Positions 1-6,073 of a stretch of DNA of 7,332 nucleotides are shown here, piece after piece. Every line of letters starts with the position of its first letter. Position 1 is the stretch's first letter. Below the pieces are notes generated by a model. The model was not told the origin of the DNA, made no database searches, and worked only from the letters and a program-made list of their open reading frames with translations. This DNA is from Clostridia bacterium (lineage in GTDB: Bacteria; Bacillota; Clostridia; HGM11514), in contig CAAENE010000157.1 in the NCBI GenBank assembly GCA_900757255.1, forward strand, positions 1-7,332. Reading direction: 5' to 3'. Both the position numbers and the translations under genes were made by a program.

Positions 1-74
1 AATACATTTATCTTTCTTATTCACGATAGCAGCCAGTTTTTTGCCCTTTCCGGAGCGGCTGTCTTATGAAAGAT

Positions 75-98
75 AACAGCGGAGAATCCACCGCGGTT
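75..98 (-). terminator. Weak hairpin after the FAD dehydrogenase
   Basis: On the minus strand AACCGCGG and CCGCTGTT form an eight-pair stem with one mismatch and an 8-nt loop, starting 20 bases after the dehydrogenase stop codon. Only a loose ATCTTTC tract follows, so termination would be inefficient. It may simply be a 3'-end hairpin. The rest of bases 1-117 holds no gene I can defend. A short frame on the minus strand is open to the left edge and could be the start of another gene, but its start and product cannot be judged. Confidence 0.35.
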
Positions 99-117
99 CC
101 GTCTAAATAATTAGAGT

Positions 118-1524
118 TTATTGCTTGTCTAAAATATGCCGGGCCATCATAACGCCCATGACAGAGGCCATCATCAGGCCGCGCGTCCAGCCGCTGGAAT
201 CACCCAGACAATGGAGACTTTTGATATTGGTATTAAACTGTGCGTCCATTTTGATCCTGTTACTGTAAAATTTGAGTTCAGGCGAGTACAGAAGGGTTTC
301 ACAGCTTGCAAAACCGGGAACAACCTTGTCGACCATCTGGATAAAATTGATGATGTTCAGCATAGCACGGTAGGGCATTGCAGAGGTAATGTCTCCGGCC
401 ACAGCGTCCGGTATCGTGGGGCGGACATTAGAGCGGCTTAATTCCTTTGTCCAGGTACGCTTACCGTCTAAAATATCACCGAACCGCTGTACTAAAATCT
501 GTCCATTGCCAAGCATATTGGTCAGCTCACCGATTTTTTTGGCGTATTCGATCGGCTGGTTAAATGGCTCGGTAAAGTTATGTGAACAAAGGATCGCTAA
601 ATTGGTGTTGTCGGATTTTTTATTTTTATAGGAATGGCCGTTTACCACCGCAAGATTGTTATCATAGTTTTCCTGACTGACAAATCCTCCCGGATTCTGG
701 CAGAAGGTACGGACCTTGTTTTTAAAGGGGAGAGGGTATCCGATGAGCTTTGATTCATAGAGAACATTATTGACGTCCTCCATGACCTCATTGCGGACTT
801 CGACCCGCACGCCGATATCGACTGTTCCGGGCTGATGAAAAATATCATGCGTTTCACACAGCTTTTCCAGCCAGTCCGCTCCCTTGCGGCCGGTCGCAAG
901 AATCACCTTTTTCCCATTGACTGTTTTTGTTTCACCGGATTTTTTACACTCGCGGAGAACAACGCCGCCGCAGATGTCGCCGTTGATGATAAGGTCGGTG
1001 CATTCATAGCCAAACAGCATATCAATTCCGCTGCCGATCAGATAATTTTGAATTCTGAGGTAAATTTCCTGTGCTTTTTCCGTTCCCAGATGGCGGATAG
1101 GGCAGTCAACCAGTTTTAAATTAGACTGTATTGCCCTGCGGCGGATCTCTTTGATTTTAGCGTCCTGCTTTACACCCTCTACATGGGTATCAGCGCCGAA
1201 ATCAAGATAGATAGAGTCGGTATAGTCAATCATTTCCTGGGCCTTTGCATTCCCGACTAATTCCGGCAGGTCGCCGCCGACTTCATAGCTGAGGGACAAT
1301 TTACCGTCTGAAAAAGCTCCGGCTCCGGAAAAGCCGGTTGTGATATGGCAAAAAGGCTTGCAGTTAACGCATTTATTTGTCTCGGCTTTCGGACAATGCC
1401 GTTTATCGACGGGCAACCCTTTTTCCACCATTAAAATTTTCCCCGGATACTTGTTTTTGACCAATTCCAAGGCGCTGAATATCCCGGCTGGTCCAGCCCC
1501 GACAATAATGATATCATATTCCAT
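118..1524 (-). CDS. FAD-dependent dehydrogenase (COG2509-type NAD(P)/FAD oxidoreductase)
   Basis: A 468-residue cytosolic flavoprotein. An N-terminal Rossmann motif, IIVGAGPAG (residues 6-14), should bind the FAD ADP moiety. A cysteine-rich stretch follows (Cys44, 52, 55, 59), then the family-typical GFSGAGAFSDGKL (64-76). The C-terminus carries GDSSGWTRGLMMA (about 441-453), the usual position of the second FAD contact. The length and both end motifs fit the uncharacterised FAD-dependent dehydrogenases of COG2509, whose substrate is unknown. I place the start at 1524 (MEYDIIIVG). The upstream ATG at 1554 would add ten residues that do not belong to the fold and has no ribosome binding site. 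Even 1524 has only a weak purine-rich AAAGCTGGTG upstream. The gene lies behind a roughly 210-nt structured leader or small RNA with a terminator, so expression may depend on read-through. The general class is secure; the reaction is not. Confidence 0.85.
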   Translation of the reverse strand: MEYDIIIVGAGPAGIFSALELVKNKYPGKILMVEKGLPVDKRHCPKAETNKCVNCKPFCHITTGFSGAGAFSDGKLSLSYEVGGDLPELVGNAKAQEMIDYTDSIYLDFGADTHVEGVKQDAKIKEIRRRAIQSNLKLVDCPIRHLGTEKAQEIYLRIQNYLIGSGIDMLFGYECTDLIINGDICGGVVLRECKKSGETKTVNGKKVILATGRKGADWLEKLCETHDIFHQPGTVDIGVRVEVRNEVMEDVNNVLYESKLIGYPLPFKNKVRTFCQNPGGFVSQENYDNNLAVVNGHSYKNKKSDNTNLAILCSHNFTEPFNQPIEYAKKIGELTNMLGNGQILVQRFGDILDGKRTWTKELSRSNVRPTIPDAVAGDITSAMPYRAMLNIINFIQMVDKVVPGFASCETLLYSPELKFYSNRIKMDAQFNTNIKSLHCLGDSSGWTRGLMMASVMGVMMARHILDKQ

Positions 1525-1554
1525 AAAACGCACCAGCTTTCTAAAAATAAACAT

Positions 1555-1585
1555 AAAAAAACCAACTCATGTAAAAGTGAGTATA
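1555..1585 (-). terminator. Intrinsic terminator at the 3' end of the structured RNA
   Basis: ACTCA (1582-1578) and TGAGT (1569-1565) form a local hairpin on the minus strand, followed by TGG and seven Ts. Alternatively AGTTGG, which abuts the T tract, pairs with CCAACT at 1630-1625. The two pairings exclude each other, as in a terminator/antiterminator switch. Confidence 0.55.
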
Positions 1586-1766
1586 CCGATCCCAAATAAT
1601 CAGTCTATCGTCAACGATTACGGTAGTTGGTAGAAACATTCGACATTGAATCTATCCGATGGCCGTCCGCCTTTCAAAGCGGCCAGCCCCATGGATAACG
1701 ATTTCTACCATTTCACTGCGGACACCGTCCTTGCGAAATGAAGAACTCTGTTAATATAGAAAGAAC
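1555..1766 (-). ncRNA. Structured RNA of about 210 nt: small RNA or attenuator leader of the FAD dehydrogenase
   Basis: Transcription from the promoter at 1773-1801 should begin near 1766. Complementary arms on the minus strand suggest the following layout. Hairpin 1 is CATTTC (1740-1735) with GAAATG (1714-1709), capped by GGAC/GTCC. A long-range helix pairs GTAGAAA (1708-1702) with TTTCTAC (1636-1630). It encloses TATCC/GGATA, TGGCCG/CGGCCA and the hairpin ATTC/GAAT. The 3' part has ATCG/CGAT and CCAACT (1630-1625) with AGTTGG (1567-1562), directly followed by seven Ts (1561-1555). The seven-T end lies 30 bases before the dehydrogenase ATG, as in a transcription-attenuating leader. A stand-alone RNA is equally possible. 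I do not recognise the family. The raiA motif and lineage-specific clostridial RNAs are worth testing. The RNase P, SRP and tmRNA signatures I looked for are absent. Confidence 0.6.
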
Positions 1767-1772
1767 GTAATT

Positions 1773-1801
1773 ATCATAACAAAAGCGGGCATGTTTGTCA
1801 A
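1773..1801 (-). promoter_or_regulatory. Near-consensus sigma-A promoter for the structured RNA
   Basis: The -35 box TTGACA (1801-1796) is perfect. After a 17-base spacer comes TATGAT (1778-1773), one base from the -10 consensus. The -35 box lies in the loop, and part of the spacer in the 3' arm, of the exporter terminator hairpin. A start near 1766 is expected. Confidence 0.75.
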
Positions 1802-1809
1802 GCCCGCTT
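1782..1809 (-). terminator. Terminator of the exporter gene
   Basis: AAGCGGGC and GCCCGCTT form a GC-rich eight-pair stem around a 12-nt loop, beginning inside the stop codon of the exporter and ending in TTTTG. The T tract is short, so some read-through into the following RNA is possible. Confidence 0.65.
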
Positions 1810-2656
1810 ACATCCATAGCTGTATCAGCATACCGGCAAGTGCGCCGGCAAGGTAAGTACAAAATATGATTTTGACAGCTTCTTTTTTGTTTTGACTGTC
1901 TTTACAAAGAATAATATATCCAAACCCCGCCCCGGTGGAGAGACCGGCCACAGCGGCGCCAAAACTAATCGTGCCATTGATCAGCAGCTCGGTTATCAAA
2001 ACGGAGGTAGCACAGCCGGGGATCAGTCCAATCAATGCGGTCAGCGCCGGTTGAAAAACGCTGTTGGACAGGAGAAATTTTTGCAGATTGTCTTCACCGA
2101 TGAAATGGATCATCACATTGATAGCGAACAGGGTCACAACGATAAACAGAGATATCTTAATCGTATGCATCAATGCGTTTTTCAGGACGGACGAATAGGT
2201 ATGATGGCAATGTGCGTCGCAATGCCGTTCCACCGTCCCGCTGGCTGCGTTTTGACTGAAACGCTCTTTGCGAAAAACAATATACTGAAAAAAATAACCT
2301 GCAATGACTGCAATAATAATTTTGCAGATAATCAAATAAAGCACTGTGTCAAATTGAGACAGATTGGACAGAAGTATCGGGATAGCCTCATCAGATGTCG
2401 CCAAAAACACAGCAATCAGGGTACCGGCTCCCAGCATTTTTTTATTGTAAAGCATGGCGGAAGCAGTCGAAAAGCCGCATTGCGGTACACAACCGACCAA
2501 CGCACCGAAAAACGGGCCCAGGGCGCCGAATTTTTTGTGTACTGCCTGAGTTGTTACCACTCTCGACTGTAAAAATTCAATCAACAGATAAACCAGGAAC
2601 AAAATAGGCATTGTTTTTAGTGTATCTTCCAGTGTATGCAGAATAATATGTAACAT
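1808..2656 (-). CDS. Putative manganese/heavy-metal exporter (ArsP_2-type membrane protein)
   Basis: A 282-residue inner-membrane protein with about eight hydrophobic segments (roughly 13-30, 45-66, 72-96, 103-126, 164-186, 204-226, 230-250, 263-281). Two related halves are visible. The first carries GALVGCVPQCG (51-61) followed by SDEAIP (88-93). The second carries GLIPGCATS (210-218) followed by GLSTGAGFG (238-246). This inverted-repeat layout with a central loop is typical of the family first called arsenic efflux and now annotated as putative manganese transporter. The loop between the halves holds HCDAHCHH (145-152), a likely metal-sensing or metal-delivery site. The start at 2656 has AGGAG six bases upstream. 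The gene is a single unit with its own promoter and terminator, so its neighbours say little about substrate. The family is fairly secure. The transported ion is inferred, and no manganese riboswitch was found upstream. Confidence 0.75.
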   Translation of the reverse strand: MLHIILHTLEDTLKTMPILFLVYLLIEFLQSRVVTTQAVHKKFGALGPFFGALVGCVPQCGFSTASAMLYNKKMLGAGTLIAVFLATSDEAIPILLSNLSQFDTVLYLIICKIIIAVIAGYFFQYIVFRKERFSQNAASGTVERHCDAHCHHTYSSVLKNALMHTIKISLFIVVTLFAINVMIHFIGEDNLQKFLLSNSVFQPALTALIGLIPGCATSVLITELLINGTISFGAAVAGLSTGAGFGYIILCKDSQNKKEAVKIIFCTYLAGALAGMLIQLWM

Positions 2657-2687
2657 AGAATACTCCTATTGGAAATAAATTACAAAT

Positions 2688-2716
2688 ATCGTACCATATA
2701 ATAAGATAAAAGTCAA
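2688..2716 (-). promoter_or_regulatory. Promoter of the exporter gene
   Basis: TTGACT (2716-2711), a 17-base AT-rich spacer, then TACGAT (2693-2688). The predicted start near 2681 leaves a leader of only about 25 bases, too short for a riboswitch. No clear palindromic metalloregulator site was seen around it. Confidence 0.6.
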
Positions 2717-2740
2717 TAAAAATACGGACAGCAGAAATAT

Positions 2741-2766
2741 AAAAAGCCGGAATATATCCGGCTTTT
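2741..2766 (-). terminator. Terminator of the DUF177-rpmF operon
   Basis: On the minus strand AAAAGCCGGA and TCCGGCTTTT form a near-perfect stem with a short AT loop, ending in five Ts. It starts 13 bases after the rpmF stop codon. It separates rpmF from the exporter promoter. Confidence 0.85.
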
Positions 2767-2779
2767 CAGCAAGCATCAT

Positions 2780-2959
2780 TTACGCTTCTTTTTTAATAAC
2801 TTCTTTGCCTTTGTAATAACCGCAGGAACCGCAAACTCTGTGAGGCATAGTATATTCACCGCACTGGGTGCATTTTACCATACCCGGCACTTCCAATTTA
2901 TGGGTAGCGCGTCTTGAATCACGTCTTGCTTTAGAAGTTTTTCTTTTCGGTGTAGCCAT
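2780..2959 (-). CDS. rpmF: 50S ribosomal protein L32
   Basis: A complete 59-residue L32, a late-assembling protein of the large ribosomal subunit. The start is the family-typical basic MATPKRKTSKARRDSRRA. Two CxxC pairs, Cys30/33 and Cys43/46, form the zinc ribbon, so this is the zinc-binding form of L32 rather than a cysteine-free paralogue. The ribosome binding site AAAGGAG lies seven bases before the ATG. The gene follows the DUF177 gene by 43 bases and ends in a strong terminator. The yceD-rpmF pairing is conserved across many bacteria. Length and motifs leave little doubt. Confidence 0.97.
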   Translation of the reverse strand: MATPKRKTSKARRDSRRATHKLEVPGMVKCTQCGEYTMPHRVCGSCGYYKGKEVIKKEA

Positions 2960-3002
2960 ATCGAATCTCCTTTCAGAAATGTACTCAAAACTAAAAATTA
3001 CA

Positions 3003-3506
3003 TTATTTCAGCAAATCTTTCAAAACTGCCAGCCTGGGATCAGTATCATCTCTGCCGCATTGGCACGAAGTTTCGTTAAGATCGCATCCACAGACAGGGC
3101 ATAAGCCCTTACAGTCTTGATTGCATAGAAATTTAGGTTTCATATGAGTCATGATGCTGTTTAAGACAACATCCGTCATATCATATAGATTAGAAGAAAC
3201 AACGATTTCATCACTGTCCTCGTTGATATCCTCACGGTCAGCCTGTTTCAGGATTTCGCTTTCTTCCGTTTCCAAAAGATATTGGACCGGCTTTAAACAG
3301 CGGGCGCATTGTGTATTGATAGTGCATTTTGCATGAAAATCAAAAGAGATTTTATGAAAGCCAATATTGCGAAATAGTCCCTTTACCAAAATCGGACCGT
3401 CCAGACTGTATGTTTCACCGTTAAATTCAAAAGAATCAACGGGGAGAGAAGTGTCCACTTTCAGTTCTGTTCCTTCATGCTTGAATATAATAGATAAATC
3501 GGTCAT
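3003..3506 (-). CDS. YceD/DUF177 family protein, partner gene of rpmF
   Basis: A 167-residue cytosolic protein. The core shows CxxxxxCxxC (Cys61, 67, 70; TQCARCLKP), an acidic middle (about 88-102), and the C-terminal LCNQDCKGLCPVCGCDLN (127-144) with further cysteines at 148 and 150. It ends in DPRLAVLKDLL, the usual DUF177 tail. The cysteine pattern suggests metal binding, as in many Gram-positive members. The family is linked to large-subunit rRNA processing or accumulation, and its gene normally sits directly before rpmF, as here. The biochemical activity is unknown. The ATG at 3506 has GAGGTGA five bases upstream. A roughly 170-nt leader precedes it. The family call is firm; the function comes from context and family literature. 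Confidence 0.92.
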   Translation of the reverse strand: MTDLSIIFKHEGTELKVDTSLPVDSFEFNGETYSLDGPILVKGLFRNIGFHKISFDFHAKCTINTQCARCLKPVQYLLETEESEILKQADREDINEDSDEIVVSSNLYDMTDVVLNSIMTHMKPKFLCNQDCKGLCPVCGCDLNETSCQCGRDDTDPRLAVLKDLLK

Positions 3507-3678
3507 GCTGTCACCTCAAAACACGCTTCAATAGATAACGAGACTTTTGATTCGTTCTCCGATGCAATTTGTAAATGCCGGAGAAAACCAGCTCATAAAA
3601 CAGGGCCATAACGCCCCAACGCCCTCCACTCGTTGAAATGCACGAAGGTAAGAAAAATGTTACTCTAAAAATTTCTAC
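3507..3678 (-). promoter_or_regulatory. Long structured 5' leader of the DUF177-rpmF operon
   Basis: From the expected start near 3678 to the DUF177 ATG there are about 170 nt, long for a ribosomal protein operon. Visible elements are TCGT/ACGA around 3643-3628; AGGGC or GGGGC, either of which can pair with the same GCCCT; and a strong hairpin at 3585-3555 (TTCTCCG with CGGAGAA, extended by GCA/TGC and TT/AA inside). No T tract follows, so any control is more likely at translation than at termination. A 32-codon frame starting at 3609 ends (TGA, 3513-3511) inside the DUF177 ribosome binding site. Autoregulation by L32 is only a hypothesis. Confidence 0.5.
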
Positions 3679-3684
3679 CATAGC

Positions 3685-3713
3685 ATTATAATATGAAAAC
3701 GCTGGTTTGTCAA
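3685..3713 (-). promoter_or_regulatory. Perfect-consensus sigma-A promoter of the DUF177-rpmF operon
   Basis: TTGACA (3713-3708), exactly 17 bases, then TATAAT (3690-3685), with no mismatch in either hexamer. It starts 22 bases after the ackA stop codon and implies a strong transcript beginning near 3678. No clear terminator lies between ackA and this promoter, so ackA transcripts may also run into the operon. Confidence 0.88.
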
Positions 3714-3735
3714 CCTTTTTTTGGCGGAACAGAGC

Positions 3736-4926
3736 TTAGATGAGCATCTGCGTTTCTTTTGCAATCATGAGCTCTTCATTGGTAGGGATAACCAGAGTTT
3801 TAACTGCCGCGCCCGGTGCGGTAATGTCGATTTCACATCCGCGCTGTTTATTCTTTTCCGGATCCAGCTCAATTCCCATGAATTTCAGGTTTTCAACGAT
3901 TTTCTGGCGCATTTCACCGTTATTCTCGCCAATGCCCGCGGTAAATACCAGCGCGTCCAGCCCGCCCATGGCGGCCGCGAACTGCGCAATATATTTGGTG
4001 ACGCTGTATGCAAAAACGTCTAACGCGACTTTTGCCCTGTCATTACCTTGCTCAACAGCATCATCAAGGTCTCTGAAATCACTGCTGACGCCGGAAATAC
4101 CGAAAACGCCGGACTGTTTGTTAAGAACATCGTTAATTTCAGTGAAATTCAGTTTTTCGTTTTCCATCAGGAACATGACGATAGCCGGGTCGATACTGCC
4201 GCAGCGGGTTCCCATCACAACGCCGTCCAGTGGGGTAAAACCCATGGAGGTATCAAATGATTTTCCATTTTTGATTCCGGTGACAGAGGATCCGTTCCCT
4301 AAATGTGCGGTGACAATATTTAATTCTTCCAGGGGCTTACCCAGCATTTTCGCAGTACGCTGCGCCACGTATTTATGAGAGGTGCCGTGGAAACCGTATT
4401 TTCTGATTTTATATTTGCTGTAAAGCTCATAGGGGATAGCATAGATATAGGAGCTTTTCGGCATAGTCTGATGAAAGGCTGTGTCAAAAACCGCAACCTG
4501 TTTTACGCCCGGGATAGCTTCTTCACAGGCACTGATACCGGTCAGGTTCGCCGGATTATGCAGGGGAGCTAAAAATGCACATTCTGAAATAGCTTCTTTG
4601 ACCTTATCGTCAATCACAACAGAACTGCTGAAAAATTCGCCGCCGTGTACGATACGATGGCCGACAGCGCTGATTTCCTTCATATCCTTGATTACGCCGA
4701 AATTTTCATCAACAAGATGGTCAATGACCATTGTGATAGCGTCTTTATGATCCTTCATCGGTTTTTCGACAATGATTTCGTCCTTGCCGGTTGGCTGGTA
4801 TTTGAGACGGGAGCCTTCGATCCCGATACGTTCGCAAAGACCTTTTGCGATAACACTTTCATCGTCCATATTGATGAACTGGTATTTCAGGGAAGAACTC
4901 CCTGCGTTGATTACTAAAATTTTCAT
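3736..4926 (-). CDS. ackA: Acetate kinase
   Basis: A 396-residue cytosolic acetate kinase (acetyl phosphate + ADP to acetate + ATP), the substrate-level phosphorylation step of acetate fermentation. The catalytic set matches the well-studied archaeal enzyme position by position: Asn7 in INAGSSSLK, Arg91 in GHRIVHGG, Asp148 in VFDTAFHQTMP, His180 in YGFHGTSH, His208 in AHLGNGSS, Arg241 in GTRCGSIDPA, and Glu384 near the end. The open frame continues upstream to 5013, but MKILVINAGSSS at 4926 is the family start and has GGAG six bases before it. The 29 upstream codons are leader sequence. The gene lies 114 bases after pta, so the two probably share a transcript, with foldable sequence between them. 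Confidence 0.97.
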   Translation of the reverse strand: MKILVINAGSSSLKYQFINMDDESVIAKGLCERIGIEGSRLKYQPTGKDEIIVEKPMKDHKDAITMVIDHLVDENFGVIKDMKEISAVGHRIVHGGEFFSSSVVIDDKVKEAISECAFLAPLHNPANLTGISACEEAIPGVKQVAVFDTAFHQTMPKSSYIYAIPYELYSKYKIRKYGFHGTSHKYVAQRTAKMLGKPLEELNIVTAHLGNGSSVTGIKNGKSFDTSMGFTPLDGVVMGTRCGSIDPAIVMFLMENEKLNFTEINDVLNKQSGVFGISGVSSDFRDLDDAVEQGNDRAKVALDVFAYSVTKYIAQFAAAMGGLDALVFTAGIGENNGEMRQKIVENLKFMGIELDPEKNKQRGCEIDITAPGAAVKTLVIPTNEELMIAKETQMLI

Positions 4927-4942
4927 AATGCTCTCCATTCCA

Positions 4943-5010
4943 CCCGCCCAAGACGGGCTGTTTTTCACGATTAGATGCGTTTTCCGTATTTCGCGGGAAA
5001 AAGCCGCATC
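4943..5010 (-). other. Inverted repeats in the pta-ackA gap
   Basis: Three complementary pairs lie in the 114-base gap. GATGCG (4974-4979) and CGCATC (5005-5010) overlap a competing GCGG/CCGC pair (4993-4996, 5004-5007). CCCG/CGGG (4943-4946, 4954-4957) sits just upstream of the ackA ribosome binding site. None is followed by a T tract, so they are not terminators. They could stabilise or process the pta-ackA message or tune ackA translation. No convincing separate ackA promoter was found. Confidence 0.35.
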
Positions 5011-5040
5011 CATTCAAGAGTGTCAAAACGCTAACCGTTC

Positions 5041-6036
5041 TTATTGATTCTGCGCCTGAACACAGGTGATAGCGACAACGCCGACGATATCTTCCGCACT
5101 GCATCCGCGGGACAGGTCATTCACCGGTTTTGCAATGCCCTGTGTAATAGGACCATACGCTTCCGCCTTTGCGAGCCGCTGCGTCAGCTTATAGGAGATA
5201 TTGCCGCAGTTGAGGTCAGGGAAAATCAATACATTGGCATGACCGGCAATTTTCGAACCCGGCGCTTTGGATTCGCCGATCGCGGGGATGATTGCAGCGT
5301 CAGCCTGCAATTCTCCGTCCAGCTTGAGTTCAGGCGCTTTTTCTTTTGCAAGGCGTGTGGCTTCGATTACCTTTTCGGTCAATTCTGATTTTGCACTTCC
5401 ATAGGTAGAATAAGACAGCATTGCAATAATCGGTTCCTCCTGTACCAGAGTGTGAAAAGACTTGGAGGAAGAAATTGCGATTTCAGACAATTCGTCCGCG
5501 TTCGGATTTTCTACCAATCCTGCGTCTGAATAGATAAAGGTACCGTTTGCGCCGTATTCGCAGTCCGGCACGACCATAACAAAGAAAGCGGAAACCAGTT
5601 TTGTTCCCGGAGCAGTCTTTAATATCTGCAGGGAAGGACGCAGCACATTAGAAGTCGAGTTGACTGCACCAGCCACCATACCGTCCGCAAGGTTCTTTTT
5701 GACCATCATAACGCCGAAATACAGGACGCTCTTCATAGTTTCGCGTGCTTTTTCCGGGGTCATTCCTTTTGCCTTTCTCATTTCATAAAAGTCATTTGCG
5801 AACTCTTCAAAATATCCGCTCTTTTCCGGATCAATGATCTTAGCGGCAGAAATATCCAGCCCGTCCGCCAGAGAATTGATTTTCTCTTCATTTCCAAGCA
5901 GGATAACATTGGCAATTCCCTGCTTTAAAACCATATCGGCCGCTTTGACAGTTCTGAGCTCCTCGCCCTCAGCCAGGACGATTGTTTTTTTATCTGTTTT
6001 AGCCCTTTCGATGATTTTGTCCAAAAATGCACTCAT
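5041..6036 (-). CDS. pta: Phosphate acetyltransferase
   Basis: A 331-residue short-form phosphotransacetylase (acetyl-CoA + phosphate to acetyl phosphate + CoA), cytosolic, feeding the downstream acetate kinase. The length matches the catalytic-domain-only enzyme of Gram-positive bacteria and methanogens, without the N-terminal regulatory domains of the enterobacterial form. Visible family blocks are LAEGEELRT (21-29), DGMVAGAVNSTSNVLRP (118-134), MLSYSTYGSAK (206-216), DGELQADAA (240-248) and the active-site DLSRG with Ser309 and Arg310. A phosphotransbutyrylase would diverge in these blocks, and the adjacent ackA rather than buk supports acetate. The ATG at 6036 has GGAGGT eight bases upstream. 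A perfect 12-base inverted repeat lies 38 bases upstream of the start codon. Confidence 0.96.
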   Translation of the reverse strand: MSAFLDKIIERAKTDKKTIVLAEGEELRTVKAADMVLKQGIANVILLGNEEKINSLADGLDISAAKIIDPEKSGYFEEFANDFYEMRKAKGMTPEKARETMKSVLYFGVMMVKKNLADGMVAGAVNSTSNVLRPSLQILKTAPGTKLVSAFFVMVVPDCEYGANGTFIYSDAGLVENPNADELSEIAISSSKSFHTLVQEEPIIAMLSYSTYGSAKSELTEKVIEATRLAKEKAPELKLDGELQADAAIIPAIGESKAPGSKIAGHANVLIFPDLNCGNISYKLTQRLAKAEAYGPITQGIAKPVNDLSRGCSAEDIVGVVAITCVQAQNQ

Positions 6037-6073
6037 GTTCTATAACCTCCGTTTTCATTATTTATCATGAAGA

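Noticed and set aside
1892..2572. 226-codon plus-strand open frame
   Set aside because: It lies antisense within the well-supported exporter gene. Its translation shows no domain and no membrane or motif pattern, and it has no promoter or ribosome binding site.
1701..3681. 11-base match ATGGTAGAAAT shared by the two leader RNAs (1711-1701 and 3681-3671)
   Set aside because: Exact 11-mers shared by chance are expected many times in a window of this length, and the flanking sequences and structures do not align.
3708..3725. Plus-strand GGTT/AACC hairpin followed by seven Ts, terminator-like
   Set aside because: No plus-strand gene leads into it. The bases are the reverse complement of the DUF177-rpmF -35 region, and a four-pair stem is too weak.
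3740..4378. 212-codon plus-strand open frame
   Set aside because: It is antisense to ackA, where every catalytic residue is intact. The serine- and proline-rich translation is typical of a shadow frame.
4927..5013. 29-residue N-terminal extension of acetate kinase
   Set aside because: The enzyme begins with the phosphate-binding strand MKILVINAGSSS, which has its own ribosome binding site. The extension covers intergenic repeats.
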